Assembly: GCA_021800805.1 (NCBI GenBank)
Contig: JAJYYR010000004.1
Span: 1 to 64,000 of the forward strand
Direction: 5' to 3'
Source of the DNA: a bacterium
Lineage (GTDB): Bacteria > SZUA-79 > Acidulodesulfobacterales > Acidulodesulfobacteraceae
DNA length: 64,000 nt
This document shows, piece after piece, positions 1 through 7,901 of this stretch. Under the pieces are notes generated by a model. It did no database searches. It was not told the origin of the DNA and worked only from the letters and a program-made list of their open reading frames with translations. Both the position numbers and the translations under genes were made by a program. The first letter of the stretch is position 1. The number at the start of each line of letters is the position of its first letter.

Positions 1-1609
1 CGCCGTAATTTTTTCTTAGAACGGACTGTTTAGCGGAAAATAAATACATTGGTTGTTTGCTTAATCTATTTATTTCGTAATCATGAACCGAAATTATTAA
101 AATAATTATTACTGTGCTTAAAAGCAACGCTACCCCATGGGCAAACCACGTTTGAGAGGAACTCATAATAATTCCCATTACGAGAATAAAACCTAAAGAC
201 AAGATTGCAAACCATTCCGGCAAAGAAAGTCCGATATTCCTTAAATAAATCCACTCGTCTAAATCTTTAAACGCGTTTGAAATTAAATCGTCGTTAAGTC
301 GAAAATCATTTTCTATTTTGTTTTTGATGTCATTAATTTTATTTATTTTTTCTATAACATCGTCTTTATTTATAGAATTGTTGGCGTCTATAAAAAGTAT
401 TAATTTGGCAATTTCAATCATATATTCTTTTGTTTTAGGAAACTTATTTATGCAGTCCTGTATGTTATTATTGACTTTTATTAAAATTAAATCCGTTTCT
501 TTATTTCTTAAATGCAACCTTGATAAAGTAAAACCGATAATTATAGAAAAAATTATGCCTGCAATGGATAATCCGTTAGCAAAACCAAAATAAATACTTT
601 CTATAAAAAGATGCGGCAATATCAAAATTAAAAGAGATATGATACTTAAAGCGAGTATTAAGCCTGACGCCGTATTTAAATATCTTTCTTTGCTTTGCGC
701 AAGCACTACGCATACAAAAACGATGCCTGCCCCAGCCAAAGCTATATTGGGCATGTTTTGATGCAAAAAAACCGCTACCCAAATAAGGCTTAAAGCCGGA
801 GTAGCATATGTAGCTATAGACAACGGTTCCGTCGGCATATTGTGCAAAGCATAACTAAAACCGATATGGCTTAAAAACAAAGTGAATATGCCAAGATAAA
901 GAATTAAAGCTATGCTTTGAAAATCGGCTTGCCAAACATATGCTTTTAATATCAATACCGCTATAAATGCCACAATAACTTGGACTAAAACTCTAGGGGT
1001 CAATATTATCGCGTGCTGTTGCCATTTGGTCATGGTAAAGTAATTACCGAATCTTTTATATGCGTAAGAATTCATCGCTGATAGAAAAGCAGACGCAAAA
1101 GCCCATAATAGTGGCAATTTAAAATAACTTGAAGTAAAAATATTTATCCCGCCTGTAATTACAAAATAAGACCCTATAATAGCCAAAAAAACAAGAAACC
1201 ATTGATAAAAATTAAGTCTCAACGTAGTGTTCGTTATGAACACTTGCGATAAGACTATTAATATAAGCGGCCACAAATAGTGAACTACCGTAGCTTGCAT
1301 AGCTCCGCCGTATTGGATTGCGAAATAAAAAGCTATATATGACAACGATTCCACGACGCCGGCAATAATTATCCATTTATAAGCCTTAATGGGTATTTCT
1401 TTGAGGAAAGACATATCATATTTCGCAAAATAAAGATATGACGTAAATATCGTTGCGGCAACAAGCCCTACCAATTGCAAAAGAAACGCTACCATTATAG
1501 CGTTTACGGATTGTTTTAAAACCGTAACCACTAACGGCGTCAAGCTCCATATAAAAATAGATATAGTGCCGCCAAATAAACCGAAATTATAAAAAGGATT
1601 GTTTTTCAT
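1..1609 (-). CDS. EamA/DMT-family transporter with C-terminal extension, partial
   Basis: The frame is open from ATG at 1609 to the window edge (536 codons seen, no stop), so the C-terminus is missing. Residues 1-310 are strongly hydrophobic with about ten helices, and segments such as GGAMQATVVHYLWPLI fit the paired EamA domains of drug/metabolite transporters. Beyond about residue 318 comes an extra part that EamA proteins normally lack: two helices, a charged helical stretch (about 365-450), then two more helices. The role is presumably export of a small metabolite, substrate unknown. No clear ribosome binding site precedes the ATG, but an in-frame stop lies just upstream, so the start cannot move far. 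Confidence 0.75.
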   Translation of the reverse strand, partial: MKNNPFYNFGLFGGTISIFIWSLTPLVVTVLKQSVNAIMVAFLLQLVGLVAATIFTSYLYFAKYDMSFLKEIPIKAYKWIIIAGVVESLSYIAFYFAIQYGGAMQATVVHYLWPLILIVLSQVFITNTTLRLNFYQWFLVFLAIIGSYFVITGGINIFTSSYFKLPLLWAFASAFLSAMNSYAYKRFGNYFTMTKWQQHAIILTPRVLVQVIVAFIAVLILKAYVWQADFQSIALILYLGIFTLFLSHIGFSYALHNMPTEPLSIATYATPALSLIWVAVFLHQNMPNIALAGAGIVFVCVVLAQSKERYLNTASGLILALSIISLLILILPHLFIESIYFGFANGLSIAGIIFSIIIGFTLSRLHLRNKETDLILIKVNNNIQDCINKFPKTKEYMIEIAKLILFIDANNSINKDDVIEKINKINDIKNKIENDFRLNDDLISNAFKDLDEWIYLRNIGLSLPEWFAILSLGFILVMGIIMSSSQTWFAHGVALLLSTVIIILIISVHDYEINRLSKQPMYLFSAKQSVLRKNYG

Positions 1610-1784
1610 ATTTTGTAAATTTTATAAATATTCTTTATAAGTAGCAACTTTTATATTATTTTTTTTGATAATGCTTAAGATAACATTAGTGTTAAAAAAA
1701 TGTTTATCATTAATCATCACATTATTTTAAGTCGGCAACCTGTCGTTAATCCTCGAAAAAACAGGTTTTTTAACTTTTCCTCTT

Positions 1785-3035
1785 TTAATTATAAAAATAA
1801 CCGTAATTAAAATGCCCACAATATTGTCGATTATAGCCGATATCTAAATCGCATTTGTTGGGTCCAAGCACTAAATACAAAGTCGTTATATTATTAATTT
1901 GCTTACTCATTTTATTTATTTTATTGTTTTTCTTGGTCTTAGTTTTAGTATTATATGACTCGGAATATATATATTTTACGGGAATTATAAATATTTTTTT
2001 ATTATTATTTAAAAGTTTAACATAATAGCTATTAGACGTTTTTAATAATAATTTAAATTTATACCATTTTAAATTGTTTATTGCTTTATTTGAAGTATTA
2101 TGTCTCGTTATTTCGTTAAAATATTTCTGGGAAACAAGTAGGTTAATAGGAATATTTCCGCCTATTCTCAATAACTTGAAAGGCTCTGAGGGTTTGTTTA
2201 ATATAATCCACCCTAAAAAGATGAATATTATTGTAATAGAAATTGCAAATGATATAAAATAAAAACTTTTATTTTTTGCTAAATCTTCATTAAAGTATTT
2301 ATAAATATAAAAGTTAAAAGGCAAAATAATAAAGAAATAATAAATATCCGAAATAATAAGTAAATAATTGCTATTTTTATTCCATGCAAAATTTGCTATT
2401 ATCAAAAAAATAAGAAAAAGTAATATTACTACGTTTATAATATATAATATATTATTTTTTTTATCATGTATAAATTTACATTCACATTTAAATAATATCG
2501 AAAATGAAGTTAATATTATTGCAATAATATATATTATACATATATCAAGCAATATAGAATTTCCTTTACCGATCTTATATAAGGCATAAAAGAAAAAAGT
2601 AAATAAAATCCCCATTACAAATATATATAAAGAAATTAAAACCTTATCTATTTTTTTATTTTTATCATTATTAAAACTTTTTTCTTCCTCTTCTAAAGAT
2701 AAATATAACACGTTAGAAAGAAAGTATGGCACTATAAACAGTAATAATAATAATAATATAGGTAGAATTATTAAAATTTCCAAATTATTCGCTTTCAGAA
2801 AAGAAAATGATAGTGGAATGCTATATTTATTTACATAAGATACAGTATCTAAAAAACCCAATCCAACAAAAAAAATATATAATATTGATACAATTTTCCA
2901 TATTGCAGCAGTTAATGAGGATATTTTGCGACTTAATTTTTGTAAGTCTTTTACTGACGATTGGGCGTTTTGCGTTTGCGGGGAAGGAGTTGAAGACTGG
3001 TTATTCGTAGTTTGATTATTGTTGTTAGTTGGCAT
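1785..3035 (-). CDS. hypothetical multi-pass membrane protein
   Basis: I do not recognise this 416-residue protein. The N-terminus (1-30) is low-complexity Asn/Gln/Ser/Thr. About eight hydrophobic segments follow between residues 40 and 280, and then comes a basic, Lys/Asn-rich soluble tail ending in an aromatic Tyr/Asn-rich stretch. An AAGGTG element sits a few bases before the ATG. The gene is very AT-rich with many ATA and AAT codons, more so than the housekeeping genes to the right, which suggests transfer. It lies alone between the transporter and the restriction-modification pair, so the context does not give a function. Confidence 0.6.
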   Translation of the reverse strand: MPTNNNNQTTNNQSSTPSPQTQNAQSSVKDLQKLSRKISSLTAAIWKIVSILYIFFVGLGFLDTVSYVNKYSIPLSFSFLKANNLEILIILPILLLLLLFIVPYFLSNVLYLSLEEEEKSFNNDKNKKIDKVLISLYIFVMGILFTFFFYALYKIGKGNSILLDICIIYIIAIILTSFSILFKCECKFIHDKKNNILYIINVVILLFLIFLIIANFAWNKNSNYLLIISDIYYFFIILPFNFYIYKYFNEDLAKNKSFYFISFAISITIIFIFLGWIILNKPSEPFKLLRIGGNIPINLLVSQKYFNEITRHNTSNKAINNLKWYKFKLLLKTSNSYYVKLLNNNKKIFIIPVKYIYSESYNTKTKTKKNNKINKMSKQINNITTLYLVLGPNKCDLDIGYNRQYCGHFNYGYFYN

Positions 3036-3473
3036 TTTTATTCACCTTATTAAAAAATATACATAAATTAACGATGCATTTTATAAATAATTGCAGTACT
3101 TATATACTTATAAACAATTTATTAAAAAGATTTTAAAATTCTATCATAAATTAATCGTTTTGCCAAAAAAAAAATTACTTCCTACTATGTATTATTTTCG
3201 GAAGTAAAGAGGCAAGCAATAATAAAAAAACGATAAAATTTTACGATATTAAGGTCTATTTTTAGGCGAAAAGTTCCGATTATAGTATTGTGGGAATTAA
3301 ATTTATATAATTTTATATGCCGTATTAATAAAAAAACAATAAAATATAAAACAATATAAATTCCTTGCATAATAGGCGGTATTTATTATAATATTAAAAT
3401 TATATTTATTCACAGTTTCATCTTTTCTTAATATTTAAATAGTTTAACATTTAAAAAATTTTAATAAAAATAT
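3036..3473. other. AT-rich intergenic region with no gene seen
   Basis: This 438-base stretch separates the divergent membrane-protein gene and methyltransferase gene. It is almost wholly A and T with many stop codons in all frames. The only sizeable reading frame (3185-3370, minus) has no ribosome binding site and no family resemblance. Promoters for both flanking genes must lie here, but I cannot single out convincing -35/-10 pairs. Confidence 0.5.
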
Positions 3474-4226
3474 ATGGAATTCCCCGAAGATTTTATTAAT
3501 AAGATAATATGCGGAGACGCTATAGAAGTAATGAAACAGATTCCCGACGAATCGGTAGATTTGGTCGTAACATCTCCGCCTTATAACTTAAAAAATTCTA
3601 CCGGTAACGGCATGAAAAATAGTAAAACCGGCAAATGGGCAAACGCCGCCTTGCAAAAAGGCTATTCTAATCACGACGATTGCATGCCGCATGATAAATA
3701 CGTAAAGTGGCAAAGAAATTGTTTGACTCAGATGATGAGAATGTTATCTGAAGACGGCGCAATTTTTTATAATCATAAATGGCGGGTGCAAGCAGGGCTA
3801 TTGCAGGACAGACAAGATATAGTGGCAGGATTTCCCGTCCGGCAAATTATTATATGGAAAAGAAAAGGAGGCTTTAATTTTAACCCCGGCTATTTTTTGC
3901 CTACTTATGAAGTTATTTATTTAATTGCTAAGCCTAAATTTAAGTTGACGCATGGGGCTAATTCTTACGGCGATATTTGGGAATTTACTCAAGAATTGAA
4001 GAATGAACATCCGGCAGCTTTCCCTGTGAGTCTTATCGACAGGATAATTTCATCTACAGACGCTAAAATAATATTAGATCCGTTTATGGGTTCAGGAACT
4101 ACCGCAATTTCGGCAATAAATTTTGACCGCAATTATATAGGAATCGATAATTCTTCAGATTATTGCAATATGGCAGAAGAAAGGATTAAATCTTATCTAC
4201 GACAAGGGAAACTATTATATATATGA
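3474..4226 (+). CDS. type II DNA methyltransferase (N4-cytosine/N6-adenine, beta class)
   Basis: Modification enzyme that transfers a methyl group from S-adenosylmethionine to an exocyclic amino group in DNA. The catalytic motif IV TSPPY is at residues 33-37 and the SAM-binding motif I DPFMGSGT is near 202-209; catalytic before SAM motif is the beta arrangement. An SPPY-type motif is most often seen in N4-cytosine enzymes, though N6-adenine is possible. At 250 residues the length is normal. Its stop overlaps the ATG of the nuclease gene (ATGA), so the two are translationally coupled. A partner of the MvaI/BcnI family would be expected to protect a CC-N-GG type site by N4-cytosine methylation; that is inference. 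Confidence 0.9.
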   Translation: MEFPEDFINKIICGDAIEVMKQIPDESVDLVVTSPPYNLKNSTGNGMKNSKTGKWANAALQKGYSNHDDCMPHDKYVKWQRNCLTQMMRMLSEDGAIFYNHKWRVQAGLLQDRQDIVAGFPVRQIIIWKRKGGFNFNPGYFLPTYEVIYLIAKPKFKLTHGANSYGDIWEFTQELKNEHPAAFPVSLIDRIISSTDAKIILDPFMGSGTTAISAINFDRNYIGIDNSSDYCNMAEERIKSYLRQGKLLYI

Positions 4227-5017
4227 ATGAACCTATAATTTATACTAAGAAAAAATTAATAGAAAGGCTAAAAGAAATTTCCGAATCCGGCTGGATTAAA
4301 AATACCAGAAAAGGTAACCAAGGCGGAATAGGAAACACTCTGGAAGACCTGCTAGGTATCAAAGAAAACAATTTACCTATTCCTAATGCGGCTGAATGGG
4401 AATTAAAAGCGCAACGCATTAATTCATCATCCTTAACCACCTTATTCCATAGTGAACCGTCGCCAAGAGCGATTCGTTTCGTGCCTCAAATTTTATTGCC
4501 TAAATATGGATGGGAACATAAAGAATCCGGCAAAAGATATTCTGAAGGAGAAATGAGTTTCCGGCAAACTATTCACGGAAAAAATAGGAGCGATCGCGGT
4601 TTTATGGTAGTCATCGATAGAAAGGAAAGAAAAGTTCTAATTTCTTTCAATTATAAAGCCGTTGATGAAAGACATTCGAAGTGGTTAGAATCGGTAAAAA
4701 AATTGGTTGGATTAAAAGAACTGGATCCACAACCGTATTGGGGATTCGACGACTTAGAGCATAAAGCCGGAACGAAATTATTAAATTGTTTTTACGTTCA
4801 AGCCGAAGTGAAAAAAGAGAACAAAAAAGAATTTTATAAGTATTCAAAAGTTATGATGTTAGAGCAATTTAATTTTGAAGAATTTTTAAATCAAATAGAA
4901 AATGCAAATATTTTGGTAGATTTCGACGCCCGCACCGGCCATAATCATGGAACTAAGTTTAGAATAAGGCAAGATAAGTTATATTTATTGTATAAAAAAA
5001 AGACTATTATTATTTGA
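4223..5017 (+). CDS. MvaI/BcnI-like type II restriction endonuclease
   Basis: Probable restriction nuclease of 264 residues. The N-terminal block RKGNQGGIGNTLEDLLGIKE (29-48) followed by EWELKAQR (58-65) is the hallmark of the MvaI/BcnI family, whose active site uses acidic residues and an E-x-K element (E60, K62 here). A C-terminal GHNHGT segment could supply the family's catalytic histidine. Known relatives cut CCWGG or CCSGG as monomers by sequential nicking. It overlaps the methyltransferase gene by four bases, as expected for a compact restriction-modification pair. No controller (C) protein gene is seen. The exact specificity cannot be read from sequence alone. Confidence 0.87.
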   Translation: MNEPIIYTKKKLIERLKEISESGWIKNTRKGNQGGIGNTLEDLLGIKENNLPIPNAAEWELKAQRINSSSLTTLFHSEPSPRAIRFVPQILLPKYGWEHKESGKRYSEGEMSFRQTIHGKNRSDRGFMVVIDRKERKVLISFNYKAVDERHSKWLESVKKLVGLKELDPQPYWGFDDLEHKAGTKLLNCFYVQAEVKKENKKEFYKYSKVMMLEQFNFEEFLNQIENANILVDFDARTGHNHGTKFRIRQDKLYLLYKKKTIII

Positions 5018-5103
5018 CTTTTAATATTTTATGAAATTTAAAAATCAAACTAATTAAAAAATAAATATATATAATCATATATTGTTCTAATTATTGATAA
5101 AAA

Positions 5104-6174
5104 ATGACTAAAATCAATATAATTCAAAGTCAATACGATCCGATAAAACTTGCAAATATTAATTGTCCTATTTGTGGTAATAAATATTGCAGGATAAATG
5201 AATCTCCTATTGAAGTCAATGGAACTATAAAATATATCTATAATTGCTTAAGATGCGGTATATTTTCAATTCCTGTAATTATTGATTTTAAATTAAAGGA
5301 AGAATTAAAAGATAAAAACAATAACAGGATTATAGTTTCTTCGTATTTAAGAGAAGAATACGAAAAATTAAACTCTGATACATATGAATTCAAAGATGTA
5401 GATGACATAAAAGCATTAATAAGAAATGCGTTAAATAATATTCCTTCAATTTCGGAAAAATTATTTAAATTATTAAAAGCAATAGAATGCGTTCAAGAAA
5501 TACCTGGTAATGAAATCCCAATTATTTCAAATATAGATACTGATAGAGTTAATTTTGATAATGAAATACCTTATTATTATTACTTTTTGGCTATGTCATA
5601 CGCCTTAAATGATAAAGAGTTAATATTTTATTTAAACTCATTGAAAGAACTTGGTTATATAAAATTGGATAATTGGTTCCCTTCTACAATACCTCCAAAA
5701 ATACCTCCAAAAATTTCTATAACTGCCAAAGGCTATGAATACTTGGAAAAGGAAAGAATGTTGGATAGAACGGAGTCTAAAGACGCATTTATAGCTATAA
5801 AATTTGATAAATCTTATCAGTCGGTCTCAGACTTTATAGCGGATTCCATAAAAGAAAACGGCTATAACCCCGTAAGAGTAGATGAGCAACATCACACGGA
5901 ATTTATAATGGACTATAATATGAGAAAAATTCAAGAATGCAGGTTTATGGTAGCCGAACTTTCGAGCCAAAACTTAGGTGTTTATTATGAAGTAGGTTAT
6001 GCAATGGGTTTAGGAGTGCCGGTTATAGCGGTAGCAAAAAAAGATAGCGAAAACAATATTCATTTTGACTTAAGGCAGTTAAATACTATATTTTACGAGT
6101 CAAATGAAAGATTGCAAGAGATTTTATCGAATCGTATAGCCGTGTTATTTGGGGATTTAACAAGCAATGCTTAA
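5104..6174 (+). CDS. zinc-ribbon protein with nucleoside 2-deoxyribosyltransferase-like domain
   Basis: This 356-residue protein begins with a zinc ribbon (C21, C24, C48, C51). A helical middle of uncertain type follows (about 70-215). The C-terminal Rossmann-like domain (about 225-345) has DAFIAIKF, a central MVAELSSQNLGVYYEVGYA segment and GVPVIAVA, matching nucleoside 2-deoxyribosyltransferase-like enzymes; the Glu of YYEVGYA fits the family's nucleophile. Such domains cleave N-glycosidic bonds of nucleosides or nucleotides and recur in predicted immune systems. It is the first gene of a run with gaps of 17 and 12 bases to the next two. A role as nucleotide-cleaving defence effector is inference from domain and context. 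Confidence 0.72.
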   Translation: MTKINIIQSQYDPIKLANINCPICGNKYCRINESPIEVNGTIKYIYNCLRCGIFSIPVIIDFKLKEELKDKNNNRIIVSSYLREEYEKLNSDTYEFKDVDDIKALIRNALNNIPSISEKLFKLLKAIECVQEIPGNEIPIISNIDTDRVNFDNEIPYYYYFLAMSYALNDKELIFYLNSLKELGYIKLDNWFPSTIPPKIPPKISITAKGYEYLEKERMLDRTESKDAFIAIKFDKSYQSVSDFIADSIKENGYNPVRVDEQHHTEFIMDYNMRKIQECRFMVAELSSQNLGVYYEVGYAMGLGVPVIAVAKKDSENNIHFDLRQLNTIFYESNERLQEILSNRIAVLFGDLTSNA

Positions 6175-6191
6175 TGGATTAATCTATCTAT

Positions 6192-6632
6192 ATGAATTAT
6201 AATCTAAAAGACTTGAAAGAAAGTTCTGCCGTGCAAAATCATATTAATATTTTGCAGAACATTATTGCTCGAATGGCGAGTAATAGCGCTAATAGCAAAA
6301 CATGGGCAATAACAATTATATCCGCAATTATAGTTTTACTCATTGATAAAAACAAAATCTATATGATAGGTATTACCTATATTCCACTGGCGATGTTTTT
6401 TTTCTTAGATTGCTTTTATCTTGGATTGGAAAAATATTTTAGAGATGAATATAAAAACTTCATTGACAAGTTGAAAACATCTTCTTTTGATTTTGACAAT
6501 ATTTATAATATTAAAGGTCCGGGATTATGCGATAAAATATGTTATGCGCTAAAAGGAACGTGGTCTTGTTCTACAACCCCGTTCTATGCGATATTTGCAA
6601 TATTAATATTTATAATCTTAAAAATATCTTAA
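6192..6632 (+). CDS. small three-helix membrane protein, candidate effector
   Basis: A 146-residue protein. An N-terminal amphipathic stretch (1-35, including IARMASNSANSKTWAI) leads into hydrophobic helices at about 38-51 and 56-79, then a charged soluble part (80-125) and a last helix near 130-145. The closely paired first two helices followed by a soluble helix resemble the SLATT-type two-helix effectors in predicted nucleotide-signalling immunity, but I cannot assign it to that family by eye. It lies between a deoxyribosyltransferase-like gene and a TIR-like gene with very short gaps, so it probably acts with them, perhaps as a pore or membrane-disrupting output. Confidence 0.65.
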   Translation: MNYNLKDLKESSAVQNHINILQNIIARMASNSANSKTWAITIISAIIVLLIDKNKIYMIGITYIPLAMFFFLDCFYLGLEKYFRDEYKNFIDKLKTSSFDFDNIYNIKGPGLCDKICYALKGTWSCSTTPFYAIFAILIFIILKIS

Positions 6633-6644
6633 GGGAGAATTGCA

Positions 6645-7082
6645 ATGCCTAAAAGACAAGTTTTTTACAGTTTTCATTATGATAAAGACGTAATGCGCGT
6701 TCAGCAAATAAGAAATATAGGGGCTATAGAAGGTAACACTCCCGTTTCGACAAACGAATGGGAAAACATAAAGAAAAAAGGCGACAAAGCGATAAAAAAA
6801 TGGATTGATGACAATATGGCTTATCGTTCTTGTGTCGTTGTGCTTATTGGCTCTGAGACAGCAGATCGGAAATTGGTTCAATATGAAATAAAAAAAGCAT
6901 GGGAAGAAGGTAAAGGTTTATTGGGGATTTATATTCATAATATAAAATGTCCCAGAAACAGTAAAGATAAAAAAGGAAAAAATCCTTTTGAACGGTTTTA
7001 TGTTAATGTGAAACAATTATCTGAAATTGTTGAATGCTATAATCCGAATACATCTGATACCTTTATTTTTTTAGATTGTTAA
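6645..7082 (+). CDS. ThsB/MTH538-like TIR-domain protein (DUF1863)
   Basis: A 145-residue single-domain protein. VFYSFHYDKDVMRVQQIRNI, AIEGNTPVSTNEWENIK, AIKKWIDDNM, SCVVVLIGSETADRKLVQYE and GKGLLGIYIHNIK are the characteristic blocks of the MTH538 TIR-like family, which includes ThsB of Thoeris. In Thoeris, ThsB senses infection and makes an ADP-ribose-type signal from NAD; the Glu in the VQYE segment is the likely catalytic residue. A strong ribosome binding site (AGGGAG) precedes the ATG. It is the last gene of the three-gene run. No ThsA (SIR2/SLOG) gene is present; the adjacent membrane protein is the obvious partner, by inference. Confidence 0.85.
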   Translation: MPKRQVFYSFHYDKDVMRVQQIRNIGAIEGNTPVSTNEWENIKKKGDKAIKKWIDDNMAYRSCVVVLIGSETADRKLVQYEIKKAWEEGKGLLGIYIHNIKCPRNSKDKKGKNPFERFYVNVKQLSEIVECYNPNTSDTFIFLDC

Positions 7083-7105
7083 AAGTTAATAACATTTGAA
7101 AATTA

Positions 7106-7828
7106 TCACATATGAAAATTGTGGCCACCTCGTCCTTGTTTTGGTCCCTGGTCTTGTTTTGGTCCCTGGTCTTGTTTTGGTCCCTGGTCTTGTTTTGGTT
7201 TTAGTTCCTGCTCTTGCTTCAACCTATCAATATGTTTATCTATCATGGCAATAGAATTCCTGATATCATTACGTTCGAATTTTACTTCTATCAGTTTGTT
7301 TAGTTTAAACTTGATAATTAAATGGCTTATACCCTTACGTTCTCTATCTTTAAATTTTATATTATTTAATGACTCCAAATAAAATTTAAAGATATTAAAT
7401 ACCTTAATATCTGTCAAGGTCTTTTTATAAAGCTCCTTATTTAGAATTTCACAATTAGCATTGTTTTCCTCATTGTTTTTTATAAAATAGATAATTTTAC
7501 AGAATAACTCAAATAAACTATAAATTGTGGTAATATTTTTAACACCTGACCATATCAAATTTAGCCAATAATCTATGCTTTCATATTTTATTTTTTCTAT
7601 TTCAACTGATTTCAATGATAATTCTTCCTGATTTATTATCCCATTTTCTATATATAACTCTAATAATCTTTTAAAAACATCGTATATGGTTTTTTTTGTA
7701 ATTATATCAAGTTCGCCATCTTTTGTTCTTTCATTTGTTAATTCTTTGTCAGATTTATTTACACCATAATATTTTATTTGAATTTCTCTTGATGTTTTAG
7801 AAATAAACTTCTTATTTGAATATTCCAT
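7106..7828 (-). CDS. hypothetical protein with PKQDQG-repeat tail
   Basis: I do not recognise the family of this 240-residue protein. Residues 1-205 are predicted soluble and helical, rich in Lys, Glu and Ile. The tail holds tandem copies of PKQDQG encoded by 18-base DNA repeats, then a Gly/His end (GRGGHNFHM). A good AGGAGA ribosome binding site lies before the ATG at 7828. It follows the ATPase gene on the same strand with a 73-base gap, so the two may form a unit. The tail length could vary between strains by repeat slippage. The opposite-strand reading frame over the repeat is an artefact. Confidence 0.6.
   Translation of the reverse strand: MEYSNKKFISKTSREIQIKYYGVNKSDKELTNERTKDGELDIITKKTIYDVFKRLLELYIENGIINQEELSLKSVEIEKIKYESIDYWLNLIWSGVKNITTIYSLFELFCKIIYFIKNNEENNANCEILNKELYKKTLTDIKVFNIFKFYLESLNNIKFKDRERKGISHLIIKFKLNKLIEVKFERNDIRNSIAMIDKHIDRLKQEQELKPKQDQGPKQDQGPKQDQGPKQGRGGHNFHM
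7125..7220. repeat. 18-bp tandem repeat inside a coding region
   Basis: Three perfect copies of GGTCCCTGGTCTTGTTTT run at 7143-7196, with degenerate copies on both sides (about 7125-7142 and 7197-7220). On the minus strand each copy encodes six residues (PKQDQG), so copy-number change keeps the frame. Confidence 0.9.
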
Positions 7829-7901
7829 ATTTTCTCCTCTTCAATTTATATATTTTAAATATATCTTTTTATTTAGATAAGTTCTATTAATCTTCTCAAT
7901 C

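Noticed and set aside
318..782. Short frames on both strands over the left end
   Set aside because: They overlap the long open frame of the EamA-type transporter, which reads through the whole interval without stops.
1737..1767. Terminator-like stem AACCTGT/ACAGGTT followed by T bases
   Set aside because: The T-run is on the plus strand, but no plus-strand gene precedes it; in the minus orientation there is no T-run after the stem.
3185..3370. 61-residue minus-strand frame in the intergenic gap
   Set aside because: No ribosome binding site, composition like surrounding AT-rich spacer, no family resemblance.
7143..7196. Possible CRISPR array
   Set aside because: The 18-base units are directly adjacent with no spacers and encode an in-frame peptide repeat; no cas genes are near.
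7119..7382. Plus-strand reading frame with WSCFGPW repeats over the tandem repeat
   Set aside because: It is the antisense of the 240-residue minus-strand gene, which has a strong ribosome binding site and a longer frame.
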